Shown here in pieces: positions 18,973-27,709 of a DNA stretch of 64,000 nt. The stretch spans positions 314,231 through 378,230 of the forward strand of contig CAVZBT010000013.1 in the NCBI GenBank assembly GCA_963773605.1, written 5' to 3'. A program made the position numbers and the translations under genes. The DNA comes from CAVZBT01 sp963773605 (lineage in GTDB: Bacteria > Acidobacteriota > UBA6911). How positions within the stretch are numbered: position 1 is the first letter of the stretch; every line of letters starts with the position of its first letter. Below the pieces are notes generated by a model. It was not told where the DNA came from, ran no database searches, and was given only the letters and a program-made list of their open reading frames with translations.

Positions 18973-19340
18973 TGATTACCGCATTGGACCGCGCGCATGA
19001 GCGCAACCGCATTCACCAACGCATTCGGCGCAAGATCTCCGGTACTGCCGAGCGGCCGCGGCTGTGCGTTTTCCGCAGCCTCAACCACATGTACGCCCAG
19101 CTCGTCGACGACACCAAGGGGGTCACGCTGGCCGCGGCCTCGACACGCGATAAGGACGTCCGCGGCGAGGTGAAGGGCACCGGCAACCTCAAGTCCGCCA
19201 AAGCCGTCGGCAAGGCGATCGCGGAACGGGCACGTGCCCGCGGCATCGAGTCCGTAGTGTTCGACCGGGGCGGATACATCTACCACGGCCGTATCAAAGC
19301 GCTTGCCGACGCCGCCCGCGAATCGGGACTGAAGTTTTAG
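18972..19340 (+). CDS. rplR: 50S ribosomal protein L18
   Basis: A 122-residue 5S rRNA-binding protein. It has RNRIHQRIRRKISGTAERPR, LCVFRSLNHMYAQLVDD and the end FDRGGYIYHGRIKALADAAR. It is coupled to rplF by overlapping start and stop codons. Confidence 0.95.
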   Translation: MITALDRAHERNRIHQRIRRKISGTAERPRLCVFRSLNHMYAQLVDDTKGVTLAAASTRDKDVRGEVKGTGNLKSAKAVGKAIAERARARGIESVVFDRGGYIYHGRIKALADAARESGLKF

Positions 19341-19348
19341 GAGGGATC

Positions 19349-19840
19349 TTGGATAGAAACGATCCGAATCAAGAACTGAAAGATCAGGTGGTTTCAATCA
19401 ACCGGGTGACGAAGGTCGTCAAGGGCGGCAAGAACCTGAGCTTCAGCGCTCTCGTTGTCGTGGGCGACCAGAATGGACGCGTGGGTTACGGCATGGGGAA
19501 AGCGAAGGAAGTCCCCCAGGCCATCCGGAAGGGCGTCGAGCAGGCCCGCAAAAACCTGATCCGGGTGCCCCTCAAGGGTCGCACGATCCCCCATGCGATC
19601 GTCGGCAGGTACGGCGCCGGTCGCGTGATGCTCAAGCCGGCCTCGGAAGGCACCGGCGTCATCGCCGGCGGGCCCGTGCGCGCCGTCGTCCAGTCGGCAG
19701 GCATTTCGAATATCCTGACGAAGTCCCTCGGAAGCACCAACCCACACAACGTGGTCAAAGCCACTTTCGACGGTCTCCTGAAGCTGAGGGAGCCCGAGCA
19801 GGTGGCGAAGATGCGCGGCAAGCAGGTCGAGGAACTATAA
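19349..19840 (+). CDS. rpsE: 30S ribosomal protein S5
   Basis: A 163-residue protein of the mRNA entry channel and accuracy centre. It starts at TTG 19349 behind AGGAGGGA. INRVTKVVKGGKNLSFSALV, GRVGYGMGKAKEVPQAI, GTGVIAGGPVRAV and SLGSTNPHNVVKAT are family hallmarks. It is unbroken. Confidence 0.96.
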   Translation: MDRNDPNQELKDQVVSINRVTKVVKGGKNLSFSALVVVGDQNGRVGYGMGKAKEVPQAIRKGVEQARKNLIRVPLKGRTIPHAIVGRYGAGRVMLKPASEGTGVIAGGPVRAVVQSAGISNILTKSLGSTNPHNVVKATFDGLLKLREPEQVAKMRGKQVEEL

Positions 19841-19843
19841 CGT

Positions 19844-20059
19844 ATGGCAGCCAACAGCAGACCAGAGGCAACCCCGGGCCCCACCCTCCGCATCCAGTAC
19901 TACCGCAGTGCGATCGGGACACCCGGCAAACACAGGCTCGTCGTGAAAAGCCTCGGCTTCAAGAGGCTCAATCAGATCGTCACCCGGGAGGATTCGCCCG
20001 CGGTCCGCGGCATGGTCGCGCAGGTGCCCCACCTGGTGAAGATCCTGGATTCCAAATAG
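19844..20059 (+). CDS. rpmD: 50S ribosomal protein L30
   Basis: A 71-residue protein; the core RIQYYRSAIGTPGKHRLVV and SLGFKRLNQIVTREDSPAV match L30. The N-terminal dozen residues are not conserved. It starts three bases after the rpsE stop. Confidence 0.93.
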   Translation: MAANSRPEATPGPTLRIQYYRSAIGTPGKHRLVVKSLGFKRLNQIVTREDSPAVRGMVAQVPHLVKILDSK

Positions 20060-20068
20060 GCGGTACAC

Positions 20069-20527
20069 ATGGCGCTAGAACTGAACACCCTGAAGCCGGC
20101 TAAGGGGGCGAACAATAAGGTCAAACGTGTCGGGCGCGGTATGGGCAGCGGGCACGGCAAAACCGCGACCCGCGGCTACAAGGGCCAGCTGTCCCGCTCC
20201 GGTACCAGGACCCGGCCTGGATTTGAGGGTGGCCAGATGCCCTTGTACCGGCGTCTGCCCAAGCGCGGCTTCACCAATATCTTCCGCAAGGAATTTGCGG
20301 TCGTGAACCTGGCCGATCTGGCGGCCTTCGAGGCGGGTTCCGAGGTCGGGCCCGAGCTCCTCAAGGAAAAAGGGATCGTGAAGAACCTGCGCGATGGCCT
20401 GAAGGTTCTCGGCGTGGGCGAACTGCAGAACCCGCTCAAGGTCCGGGCGCACCGGTTCAGCAAGAGCGCCGCTGAGAAAATCGCCAAGGCCGGCGGGAGC
20501 GTTGAGGTCATCAGTCAAAAGCTTTGA
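20069..20527 (+). CDS. rplO: 50S ribosomal protein L15
   Basis: A 152-residue late-assembly protein. LNTLKPAKGANNKVKRVGRG, GSGHGKTATRGYKGQ and EGGQMPLYRRLPKRGFTN are diagnostic. Normal length; it ends 28 bases before secY. Confidence 0.96.
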   Translation: MALELNTLKPAKGANNKVKRVGRGMGSGHGKTATRGYKGQLSRSGTRTRPGFEGGQMPLYRRLPKRGFTNIFRKEFAVVNLADLAAFEAGSEVGPELLKEKGIVKNLRDGLKVLGVGELQNPLKVRAHRFSKSAAEKIAKAGGSVEVISQKL

Positions 20528-20555
20528 TTCGGCGTAGCCGGATGGTTGAAAAGCA

Positions 20556-21971
20556 ATGCCAGAAGAACGAAGTCCGATATACAACTCGATAGTCAACATC
20601 TTCAGCATCCCTGACCTGCGCAGGCGGGTACTGTTCATGCTGGGGCTGCTGGCTGTCTACCGGGTGGGAGCTTTTATCCCCACCCCGGGCATCAACCACG
20701 CCGCCCTTGAGCAGCTGTTCCAGGCCCAGGCTGGGACGATCTTCGGCTTCCTCGATATTTTCTCCGGGGGCAACCTGCGACGCTTCAGCATCTTCGCCCT
20801 CGGGATCATGCCGTACATCACGGCATCGATCATCCTGCAGCTGGCCACGGTCGTCGTGCCCTACCTGGAGAAGCTGTCCAAGGAAGGCGAGCTCGGCCGG
20901 CGGAAGATCACGCAGTACACACGCTACCTCACCGTGGTCCTGACTCTGTTCCAGGGATTCATGACCGCGGTTGCCCTGGAACGCTCCGGCAGCAGCACGG
21001 GACCCCAGATCGTCGAGGCGGCAGGCTGGCATTTCCGGTTCATGGTGATGATCACGCTGACCACCGGAACCGCTTTTATCATGTGGGTCGGCGAGCAGAT
21101 CACCGAGCGGGGGATCGGGAACGGCATCTCGTTGATCATCTTTGCCGGCATCGTCGTGGGCCTGCCGCACGCGATCGGCGAAATCTGGGTGAACCTGCAA
21201 CAGCGGACGTGGTCGATCTTCACGGTGGTTATCCTGCTGGTCGCCATGGTGATCACGGTCGCCTTCGTCGTCTTCGTCGAGCGCGGTCAGCGCAAGATTC
21301 CCGTTCAGTACGCCAAGCGTGTCGTGGGTCGGCGCGTCTACGGCGGCCAGGCAACCCACCTCCCGTTGCGGGTGAACTCCGGCGGCGTCATCCCGGTCAT
21401 TTTCGCGGCGTCGATCGTTTCGATCCCGTCGACCCTGGGTGTCGTCTTCCCGAATACCTTCATGCACAGCCTCTCGACCCAGCTGGCGCAAGGCATGCCG
21501 CTCTATAACCTGCTGTACATCGCCGGGATCATGTTCTTCGCGTTCTTCTACGTGAGCATTATCTTTAATCCCATGGAAGTCGCGGACAACATCCGGAAGT
21601 ACGGCGGCTATATCCCCGGCATCCGACCGGGTAAACGGACCGCAGAATTCATAGATCGGATCCTGAGCCGGCTGACCGCGGCGGGGGCCGTCTATCTCGT
21701 CCTGGTGTGCCTGCTGCCCGAGTTCCTCATGACGGGATTCAAGGTGCAGCCGATCCCGTTGATCGGGCCGGCGCTCGACGATTTTCTCAACTCGATGAAC
21801 ATGGGTTTCGTCACGACCGGTCTCGGCGTGACGTTTTATTTCGGCGGCACCTCGCTCCTGATTGTCGTGGGTGTCGCCATGGACACGGTGCAGCAGATCG
21901 AATCGCAGCTGATCATGCGACACTACGACGGCTTCCTGAAGAAGGGCCGAATTCGCGGCAGAAGAGGCTGA
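20556..21971 (+). CDS. secY: Preprotein translocase subunit SecY
   Basis: The 471-residue channel subunit of the SecYEG translocon, with ten predicted membrane helices. Signatures include GAFIPTPGINH, FSGGNLRRFSIFALGIMPYI (plug region and helix 2), RGIGNGISLIIFAGIV and the cytoplasmic loop EVADNIRKYGGYIPGIRPG. Its place after rplO is the standard spc-operon position. Unbroken. Confidence 0.97.
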   Translation: MPEERSPIYNSIVNIFSIPDLRRRVLFMLGLLAVYRVGAFIPTPGINHAALEQLFQAQAGTIFGFLDIFSGGNLRRFSIFALGIMPYITASIILQLATVVVPYLEKLSKEGELGRRKITQYTRYLTVVLTLFQGFMTAVALERSGSSTGPQIVEAAGWHFRFMVMITLTTGTAFIMWVGEQITERGIGNGISLIIFAGIVVGLPHAIGEIWVNLQQRTWSIFTVVILLVAMVITVAFVVFVERGQRKIPVQYAKRVVGRRVYGGQATHLPLRVNSGGVIPVIFAASIVSIPSTLGVVFPNTFMHSLSTQLAQGMPLYNLLYIAGIMFFAFFYVSIIFNPMEVADNIRKYGGYIPGIRPGKRTAEFIDRILSRLTAAGAVYLVLVCLLPEFLMTGFKVQPIPLIGPALDDFLNSMNMGFVTTGLGVTFYFGGTSLLIVVGVAMDTVQQIESQLIMRHYDGFLKKGRIRGRRG

Positions 21972-22003
21972 GGCCGGTTGCGGCGCGCAGGAGCGTTTGG
22001 ACG

Positions 22004-22678
22004 ATGGTGGCACAAGCTGTTATACTCTTAGGCCCTCCGGGCGCCGGAAAGGGTACCCAAGGCCGCATGCTGGGATCGGCCCTGGGCTATCCGAGGATCT
22101 CGACCGGGGACATCCTCCGGGAAGCGCTCCGGAACCAGACGGAGCTCGGCAGGCAGGCGCAGGGATACATGGAATCCGGTAGCCTGGTCCCCGATGCCCT
22201 CGTCGACGCGATCGTGAGGGAACGGCTCAAGCAGGAAGACTGCGCCGAAGGGTTCCTGCTGGACGGCTATCCCCGGACGGTACCCCAGGCGGAATTCCTG
22301 GACAGGCTGTTTGCGGCCGAAGGGACGAGGCCGCTCGCCGTGGGTATCCAGGTGGACGACGAAGTCCTGGTGGCGCGGCTGTCCGGGCGACTCACCTGTC
22401 CCTCGTGCAGCAAGATGTTCCATGTCGTCTCGAGCCCGAGCAAGGCGGGGGACCGGTGCGACGAGTGCGGGGCGGTGCTGGTGCAGCGCAAAGACGACAC
22501 CGTCGAGGTCATCCGGGAACGGCTGCAGGTGTATCACAAGGAAACCGAGCCGCTCATCGAATTTTACAGGGCGTGGGGCTGCTACGTCGAAGTCGACGGG
22601 GACAGGGCAGCCGATGAAATCCAACGGGCTATTCTCGAGGTCGTGAAGACCAGGCAGCAGAACAGCGCCACCCGGTAG
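22004..22678 (+). CDS. adk: Adenylate kinase, zinc-lid type
   Basis: Interconverts ATP+AMP and 2 ADP. The P-loop is LLGPPGAGKGTQ, the AMP-binding segment is RISTGDILREAL, and GFLLDGYPRTVPQA is also present. The LID domain has CPSCSKMF and CDECGAV, so it should bind zinc. ATG 22004 gives the expected start; the open frame continues upstream as a secY shadow. The 224-residue length is typical of long-lid enzymes. Confidence 0.95.
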   Translation: MVAQAVILLGPPGAGKGTQGRMLGSALGYPRISTGDILREALRNQTELGRQAQGYMESGSLVPDALVDAIVRERLKQEDCAEGFLLDGYPRTVPQAEFLDRLFAAEGTRPLAVGIQVDDEVLVARLSGRLTCPSCSKMFHVVSSPSKAGDRCDECGAVLVQRKDDTVEVIRERLQVYHKETEPLIEFYRAWGCYVEVDGDRAADEIQRAILEVVKTRQQNSATR

Positions 22679-22699
22679 CAAACGGTCCGGAACCACAAT

Positions 22700-22918
22700 A
22701 TGCCAAAAGAGGATGCGATCGAAGTTGTCGGTACCGTGATCGAGACCCTGCCGAACGCCATGTTCCGGGTCGAACTCGAAAACAAGCATATGGTCCTGGC
22801 CCACATCTCGGGGAAGATGCGCAAGAACTTCATCCGCATACTTCCCGGCGACAAGATCCTCGTGGAGTTGTCGCCGTACGATCTGTCGCGCGGCCGGATC
22901 GTGTACCGGTACAAATAG
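22700..22918 (+). CDS. infA: Translation initiation factor IF-1
   Basis: A 72-residue OB-fold factor that blocks the A site during initiation. MPKEDAIEVVGTVIETLPNA, MVLAHISGKMRKNFIRILPG and SRGRIVYRYK are canonical. It lies between adk and rpmJ, as in many bacterial spc/alpha junctions. Confidence 0.96.
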   Translation: MPKEDAIEVVGTVIETLPNAMFRVELENKHMVLAHISGKMRKNFIRILPGDKILVELSPYDLSRGRIVYRYK

Positions 22919-22968
22919 CGCCGCCTCGTGGGAGCGGGGGCGCCCAGCGGGCTTATGGAGCAACCAAC

Positions 22969-23082
22969 ATGAAGGTGCGGGCATCAGTAAAGAAGATCTG
23001 CAACAAGTGCAAGGTGATTCGCCGCAAGGGGGTCATCCATATCCGTTGCACCAATCCGAAGCACAAACAGCGCCAGGGGTAA
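22969..23082 (+). CDS. rpmJ: 50S ribosomal protein L36
   Basis: A 37-residue protein starting MKVRASVKKICNKCKVIRRK and ending TNPKHKQRQG. The zinc ligands C-x2-C, then C and H (ICNKCK ... IRCTNPKH), are all present, so it is the zinc-binding C+ type. Confidence 0.94.
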   Translation: MKVRASVKKICNKCKVIRRKGVIHIRCTNPKHKQRQG

Positions 23083-23124
23083 CCGGTTTTCGGGTAGTGC
23101 GGACTGAGTGCAGGGAGGCAAACA

Positions 23125-23487
23125 TTGGCTAGAATTGCTGGAGTGGATCTGCCGCTGAACAAGCGTGTGCAGATCGGTCTGACTTACATTTACGGCATCG
23201 GCAAGAGCCGGGCGACCAAGATCTGCCAGGAAGCCAACATCGACCTCGCCACGAAGGTGAAGAACCTCACGGAGGAGGAAGCCGTACGCATCCGCAACAT
23301 CATCCAGCGCGACGGCATGGTGGAAGGCGACCTGCGCAAGGCCGTGTCGATGGACATCAAGCGGCTCATGGAGATCGGGAGCTATCGCGGCCTGCGCCAT
23401 CGCCGGGGCCTGCCGGTCCACGGTCAGCGGACCCACACCAACGCGCGCACGCGCAAGGGGCCGCGGCGGGTGGTGGGCAAGAAATAG
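23125..23487 (+). CDS. rpsM: 30S ribosomal protein S13
   Basis: A 120-residue head protein that contacts the P-site tRNA and L5. It starts at TTG 23125 with MARIAGVDLPLNKRVQIGLT; the conserved GSYRGLRHRRGLPVHGQRT and NARTRKGPRR tail is present. GGGAGG lies upstream of the start. Begins the alpha-type gene set. Confidence 0.96.
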   Translation: MARIAGVDLPLNKRVQIGLTYIYGIGKSRATKICQEANIDLATKVKNLTEEEAVRIRNIIQRDGMVEGDLRKAVSMDIKRLMEIGSYRGLRHRRGLPVHGQRTHTNARTRKGPRRVVGKK

Positions 23488-23538
23488 CGGAAGATGCCAC
23501 GGGATGGCGGATCGTCCCGCGCGCGTCAGGAGTGAATA

Positions 23539-23950
23539 ATGGCAGAGAAGACGACGAAGAAGACGGGCAAGAAGAAGACGGGGAAAAAGCGCGAAAAGGT
23601 GAACATCCCTGCGGGCATCGCCCATATCCTGGCCAGCTTCAACAACACGATCATCAGCATCACGGACCTCGAGGGGAATCTGCTCTCGAGCTCGAGCGCC
23701 GGGGCCGTAGGATTCAAGGGTTCGCGCAAAGGGACCCCATTTGCGGCCCAGCAGGCCGCGTCCATCGCCGCGAACACCGCCAAGGAATATGGATTGCGCA
23801 CGGTCCAGGTGCAGCTCAAGGGCCCCGGCGCCGGCCGTGAGTCCGCCATCCGCGCGCTTGCAGGCCGCTGGCATCGAGGTGAAGTCGATCACGGACATCA
23901 CCCCGATCCCCCACAACGGGTGCCGCCCGTCCAAGCGTAGACGAGTTTAG
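23539..23950 (+). CDS. rpsK: 30S ribosomal protein S11 (one frame break as given)
   Basis: A platform protein of the small subunit. It has a lysine-rich N-terminus, then GIAHILASFNNTIISITDLE and SSAGAVGFKGSRKGTPFAAQ. An extra base near 23860 (CTTGCAG, the same context as the rplD break) shifts the frame; the continuation is QAAGIEVKSITDITPIPHNG, then CRPSKRRRV. A length of 412 bases is 137 codons plus one. Confidence 0.92.
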
Positions 23951-24060
23951 GAATTCAAGCCACCGGGAGGGGAGTGGGCCCGGCATGGGACTCCCGCAGG
24001 GGCGGGACCCGGGCCAATGCCCCTGCAGCCGTGGGCGAGTTGGGAACAGGAGAACAGCAT

Positions 24061-24693
24061 TTGGCTAGATATCGCGAAGCAAAATGTCGGCTGTGCCGGC
24101 GGGAGGGCATGAAGCTCTTTCTCAAGGGCGACCGTTGCTTCAAGGACACGTGTGCCATCGAGAAGCGGAACTATCCGCCCGGTCAGCACGGGCGCGATCA
24201 TCGTCCGAAGATCGTCGGGTACGGCGTCCAGCTGCGTGAAAAGCAGAAGGTGAAGCGCATTTACCGTGTGCTCGAGAAGCAGTTCTCGAACTATTTCAGC
24301 AAGGCCGACAAGAAAAAGGGGATCACGGGCGAGATGCTGCTGATGAGCCTCGAGCGCAGGCTGGACAATGTCGTCTGCCGGCTCGGTTTCGCGGCCTCGC
24401 GCGACCAGGCGCGCCAGCTCGTCACCCACGGCCACGTGCTGGTCAACGGCAAGAAGCTCGACATCTGCTCCGCCGAGGTCAATGCCGGGGACGTCATCAC
24501 ACTTCGCGAACGGGCGCGCAAGACCCCCCAGGTCCAGGATTCGATTGCCAGCGTCAGCGGCCGCGGCGGCGTGCCGGCCTGGCTCGAGCTCGACGCGGAC
24601 AATTTCAAGGGGACCGTCGTGAGCCTGCCCAAGCGCGACGACGTGCAAATGCCCATCGACGAGCAGCTCATCGTAGAGCTTTATTCGAAGTAA
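24061..24693 (+). CDS. rpsD: 30S ribosomal protein S4, zinc-binding type
   Basis: A 210-residue primary 16S-binding protein and often the alpha-operon repressor. It starts at TTG 24061 behind AGGAGAA (MARYREAKCRLCRREGMKLF). Four cysteines (CRLC ... CFKDTC) form the zinc-type N-terminal module. The S4 domain follows (DNVVCRLGFAASRDQARQLV). An in-frame ATG at 23974 would add 29 unconserved residues. Confidence 0.95.
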   Translation: MARYREAKCRLCRREGMKLFLKGDRCFKDTCAIEKRNYPPGQHGRDHRPKIVGYGVQLREKQKVKRIYRVLEKQFSNYFSKADKKKGITGEMLLMSLERRLDNVVCRLGFAASRDQARQLVTHGHVLVNGKKLDICSAEVNAGDVITLRERARKTPQVQDSIASVSGRGGVPAWLELDADNFKGTVVSLPKRDDVQMPIDEQLIVELYSK

Positions 24694-24846
24694 GTTCGGG
24701 TGTCAAGTTTCAGGCGGCAGGTGCCGGTCGCCGGTTGACGTGCCGATTTTTCATTCATCCCGACCCCGACGCCTGGGACGTGGACGTGAGAGTCTGAACC
24801 AGCAGTTCAGAGGCGATCCACCGAGGCCTTGAAAGGAAATGAGATT

Positions 24847-25836
24847 ATGACGAAGGGTTTCCAAAAACCGAAACGACTGATCTGCGATCTGGAGACGCTC
24901 AGTCCCAGGTACGGCCATTTCTACGCGCAGCCTTTCGAGCGCGGTTTCGGCACCACCATCGGCAATGCCCTGCGCCGGGTCCTGCTGTCGTCGATCGAGG
25001 GCGCCGCCGTGACGGCGGTCAAAATCGAGGGCGTGCTGCACGAGTTCACGCCCATACCGAACGTGACGGAAGACGCGACCAACATCATCATGAATCTGAA
25101 GCAGATCCCCTTCAAGCTCCACGTGGATCATGCCAAGACCATCTATCTCGAGTCCGATCAGGCCGGCGAGCTGAAGTCAGGCAACATCACCCCTGACCCG
25201 GATGTCGAGATTCTCGACCCCAACGTCCACATCGCCACCATCGGCGAAGGCGGGCGGCTGAAGATCGAAATGCGGGTCAAGAACGGGCGCGGCTACATCC
25301 AGGCCGACGAGAATTTCGAGGAAGATCTGCCGATCGGTTATATCCCGCTCGACAGCGTGCACTCGCCGATCAAGCGGGTCAACTACTCGGTCGAAGCGGC
25401 ACGGCTCGGCCAGACCACGGACTACGACAAGCTCGTGCTCGATGTCTGGACGAACGGCTGCATCCTGCCACAGGACGCTATCGCGCAGGCTGCCAAGATC
25501 GTGAAGGACCACATGTTCATCTTCATCAACTTCGAGGAGCAGCCCGAGGAGGAAGAGGAAGAGGTCGATCGCGAAGCCGAGCGCATGTACGATAACCTGA
25601 AGCGCTCGGTCGAGGAGCTGGAGCTGTCGGTCCGGTCCTACAATTGCCTCAAGAACGCGGATATCAAGACCATCGGCGAGCTGGTTCAAAAGACCGAAGC
25701 CGAAATGCTCAAAACCAAGAACTTCGGGCGCAAGTCGCTGAACGAGATCAAGGAAATCCTGGCCGAGATGGGCTTGTCTTTCGGAATGAAGCTCGGCGAG
25801 GATGGCAGGCCGGTTCTGGCCCCGAAGGCGGAGTAG
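24847..25836 (+). CDS. rpoA: RNA polymerase alpha subunit
   Basis: A 329-residue assembly and regulatory subunit of RNA polymerase. The N-terminal domain has FYAQPFERGFGTTIGNALRR and VTEDATNIIMNLKQIP. A Glu-rich linker (about 239-250) leads to the C-terminal helix-hairpin domain, ELELSVRSYNCLKNADIKTI, which contacts UP elements and activators. ATG 24847 fits a GAAAGGA site; TTG 24829 is a less likely start. Confidence 0.97.
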   Translation: MTKGFQKPKRLICDLETLSPRYGHFYAQPFERGFGTTIGNALRRVLLSSIEGAAVTAVKIEGVLHEFTPIPNVTEDATNIIMNLKQIPFKLHVDHAKTIYLESDQAGELKSGNITPDPDVEILDPNVHIATIGEGGRLKIEMRVKNGRGYIQADENFEEDLPIGYIPLDSVHSPIKRVNYSVEAARLGQTTDYDKLVLDVWTNGCILPQDAIAQAAKIVKDHMFIFINFEEQPEEEEEEVDREAERMYDNLKRSVEELELSVRSYNCLKNADIKTIGELVQKTEAEMLKTKNFGRKSLNEIKEILAEMGLSFGMKLGEDGRPVLAPKAE

Positions 25837-25875
25837 CCCCGGAGGGCGCCGAACCAGAAATCGGAGAAGGGATTC

Positions 25876-26281
25876 ATGAGACATCGACAGGCTGGCAGGA
25901 AACTGGGACGCAAGACCCCGCATCGCATCTCCATGTTCCGCAACGCGGTGACCTCGCTGCTGGACAAGGAACGGATCCGCACCACGCTGCCCGCGGGCCA
26001 AGGAACTGCGACCCATCGCCGAGAAGATGATCACGCTCGGCAAGCGTGAATCCCTCCATGCGCGCCGGCAGGCGCTCGCCTACATCAAGGACCCCGGCGT
26101 GGTCGCGAAGCTCTTCGAAACCATCGCGCCGCGGTTTGCACAGCGCCACGGCGGCTACACCCGCATCATCAAGGTCGGTTTCCGCGATGGCGACGGCGCC
26201 CAGATGGCGATTCTCGAGATGATCGGCAGCGAGTTCAAGCCGGCCAAGGGAGACGAAAAGGGCAAGAAGGGCGAAGGGTAA
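25876..26281 (+). CDS. rplQ: 50S ribosomal protein L17 (one frame break as given; tail uncertain)
   Basis: A tunnel-exit protein starting MRHRQAGRKLGRKTPHRISM. One extra base near 25993 breaks it before RAKELRPIAEKMITLGKRES; the rest (ARRQALAYIKDPGVVAKLF, then RHGGYTRIIKVGFRDGD) is intact. The first stop is at 26279-26281 after a Lys/Glu-rich run. The same Lys/Glu/Ala-rich composition continues to a second stop at 26347, so the true C-terminus may have been cut by another single-base error. Confidence 0.88.
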
Positions 26282-26358
26282 GAAGAGAGCCGCCGAGGAG
26301 CCAAAGAGGAGAAGGGAAAGGGCAAGGAAAAGGCTGCTGCCGAATAGTCCTGCCAACG

Positions 26359-26950
26359 ATGCAGTTCGACAACGTACCACGCGCCAAACTCCCCACGCGC
26401 TTCGGGGAATTCACGATCTACGGTTTTCGCGACCCGGAATCCGGCGAGGAGGCCGTCGCGCTCGTCGCGGGGAATCCGTGCCCGGAAACCCCCGCCCTGG
26501 TTCGCATCCACTCCCAGTGCCTGACGGGGGATACGTTCGCCTCGAACCGCTGCGACTGCGGCGATCAGCTTCATGCGGCCATGAGCCTCATCGCGGCCAG
26601 CCCGCGCCGGAGTCCTCGTCTACCAGCAGAAGGAGGGTCGCGGGATCGGGCTGGTCAACAAGATTCGAGCCTACGAGCTGCAGGACCAGGGACTCGACAC
26701 GGTGGCGGCCAATACAGAACTCGGCTTCGACGCCGACCTGCGCGATTACCGGTTCCCCGCCGCCATCCTGCGCTACCTCGGCGCCGTCCGGGTACGGCTG
26801 CTTTCGAACAATCCGGACAAGGTGACGGGAATCATCAATGAAGGTATCGAGGCGGAACGCGTGCCCCTCGAGATACCGCCCCAGTCCTCCACACGCGACT
26901 ATCTCCGTATCAAGAAAGAAAAACTCGGCCACCTGCTGTCGAACCTGTAG
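26359..26950 (+). CDS. ribA: GTP cyclohydrolase II (one frame break as given)
   Basis: The first enzyme of riboflavin synthesis, opening GTP to a diaminopyrimidine. The zinc ligands are CLTGDTFASNRCDCG. After an extra base near 26604 the continuation is VLVYQQKEGRGIGLVNKIRA and TVAANTELGFDADLRDY, covering the catalytic and substrate-binding residues. It ends with LGHLLSNL. It is the last gene of the co-directional run and the last with a frame break. There is no ribB domain fusion. Confidence 0.9.
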
Positions 26951-27008
26951 CCGAGAACCCCCGGGAAGACACGGAGCCGCGGAACACCGCGCCTCACCGC
27001 TTCACCGG

Positions 27009-27605
27009 TCACGGGTAACTGCGGGTCAGCTCGATGTCGTCCGCCGTGTGCGGTTTGCCATCCGGCCCCGCCGAGCTGAGCCGGATGCCGTTGCCAGCCA
27101 ACCGCTCGGCAGACAAAGGCCGGTTCCAGGCATCCAGGCGGATGATGTTCTCCAGGTAGTTGGGGTAAAGCGCGTCGGACAAGGCTACGAAGTCCTTGAA
27201 CTCCGGGATGTGGCCGTTTTTCTGCACATACCGCCCGATGGCCGACGACAGTCGATCGAGCAGCTTGCGGGTCTCATCGATCTTCACGCGCTCGAGCGCC
27301 TCAAGAACGGTGTCGAGCTTCTCCCACTGGTGTTTGCCGATCCGAACTTCCCGCACCACCCAGCGCCCCCGCTCATTTTCCACGCGGAAGGCCGCCTTGA
27401 CCCGGGCCTCGATCACGGCATTGGCGGATCCGACCTGGCCCACGGATTCGACCTCCACATCCTCAGGATCGAGTTCGGTCGGGGAAATGTCGGCGATCAG
27501 GTTGCGGGCCGCCTTCTTGCCTATGGCCCGGCCGCCGCATCCGCAGGCCACCGCCGCGACTAGCAGAAAACAGAAGATCCGCCCGAAGCCGAAGGGTTTC
27601 AGCAC
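27009..27605 (-). CDS. Lipoprotein with GspG-like C-terminal domain
   Basis: A 198-residue exported protein. The N-terminus has a signal sequence ending in a lipobox-like AVAC at residues 18-21, so lipid attachment at Cys21 is likely. The last 45 residues (LDAWNRPLSAERLAGNGIRL, then SSAGPDGKPHTADDIEL) resemble the calcium-binding C-terminal region of type II secretion pseudopilin GspG. The hydrophobic pilin N-terminus with its prepilin site is absent. The middle part is unrecognised. It may be an envelope protein that borrowed the GspG fold; no secretion genes adjoin. Confidence 0.7.
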   Translation of the reverse strand: MLKPFGFGRIFCFLLVAAVACGCGGRAIGKKAARNLIADISPTELDPEDVEVESVGQVGSANAVIEARVKAAFRVENERGRWVVREVRIGKHQWEKLDTVLEALERVKIDETRKLLDRLSSAIGRYVQKNGHIPEFKDFVALSDALYPNYLENIIRLDAWNRPLSAERLAGNGIRLSSAGPDGKPHTADDIELTRSYP

Positions 27606-27697
27606 CGCTCATTTATAGCAGGAAATGCGGTGTCAGTCACCACCGGCACTGTGTTTTGCCCGGCGAAATAGTGCGTGGGGCGGGGATTTTGCGCGGA

Positions 27698-27703
27698 TAT
27701 AAT
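27698..27703 (+). promoter_or_regulatory. Candidate -10 element for recG
   Basis: A perfect TATAAT lies only 6 bases before the recG ATG, so transcription would begin at or next to the start codon. No convincing -35 was seen. The placement resembles that upstream of the PBP1A gene and suggests leaderless transcripts. Confidence 0.4.
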
Positions 27704-27709
27704 GCTGCC

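Noticed and set aside
20511..22013. 500-codon minus-strand frame opposite secY
   Set aside because: His/Asp/Arg-rich shadow; secY is unmistakable on the plus strand.
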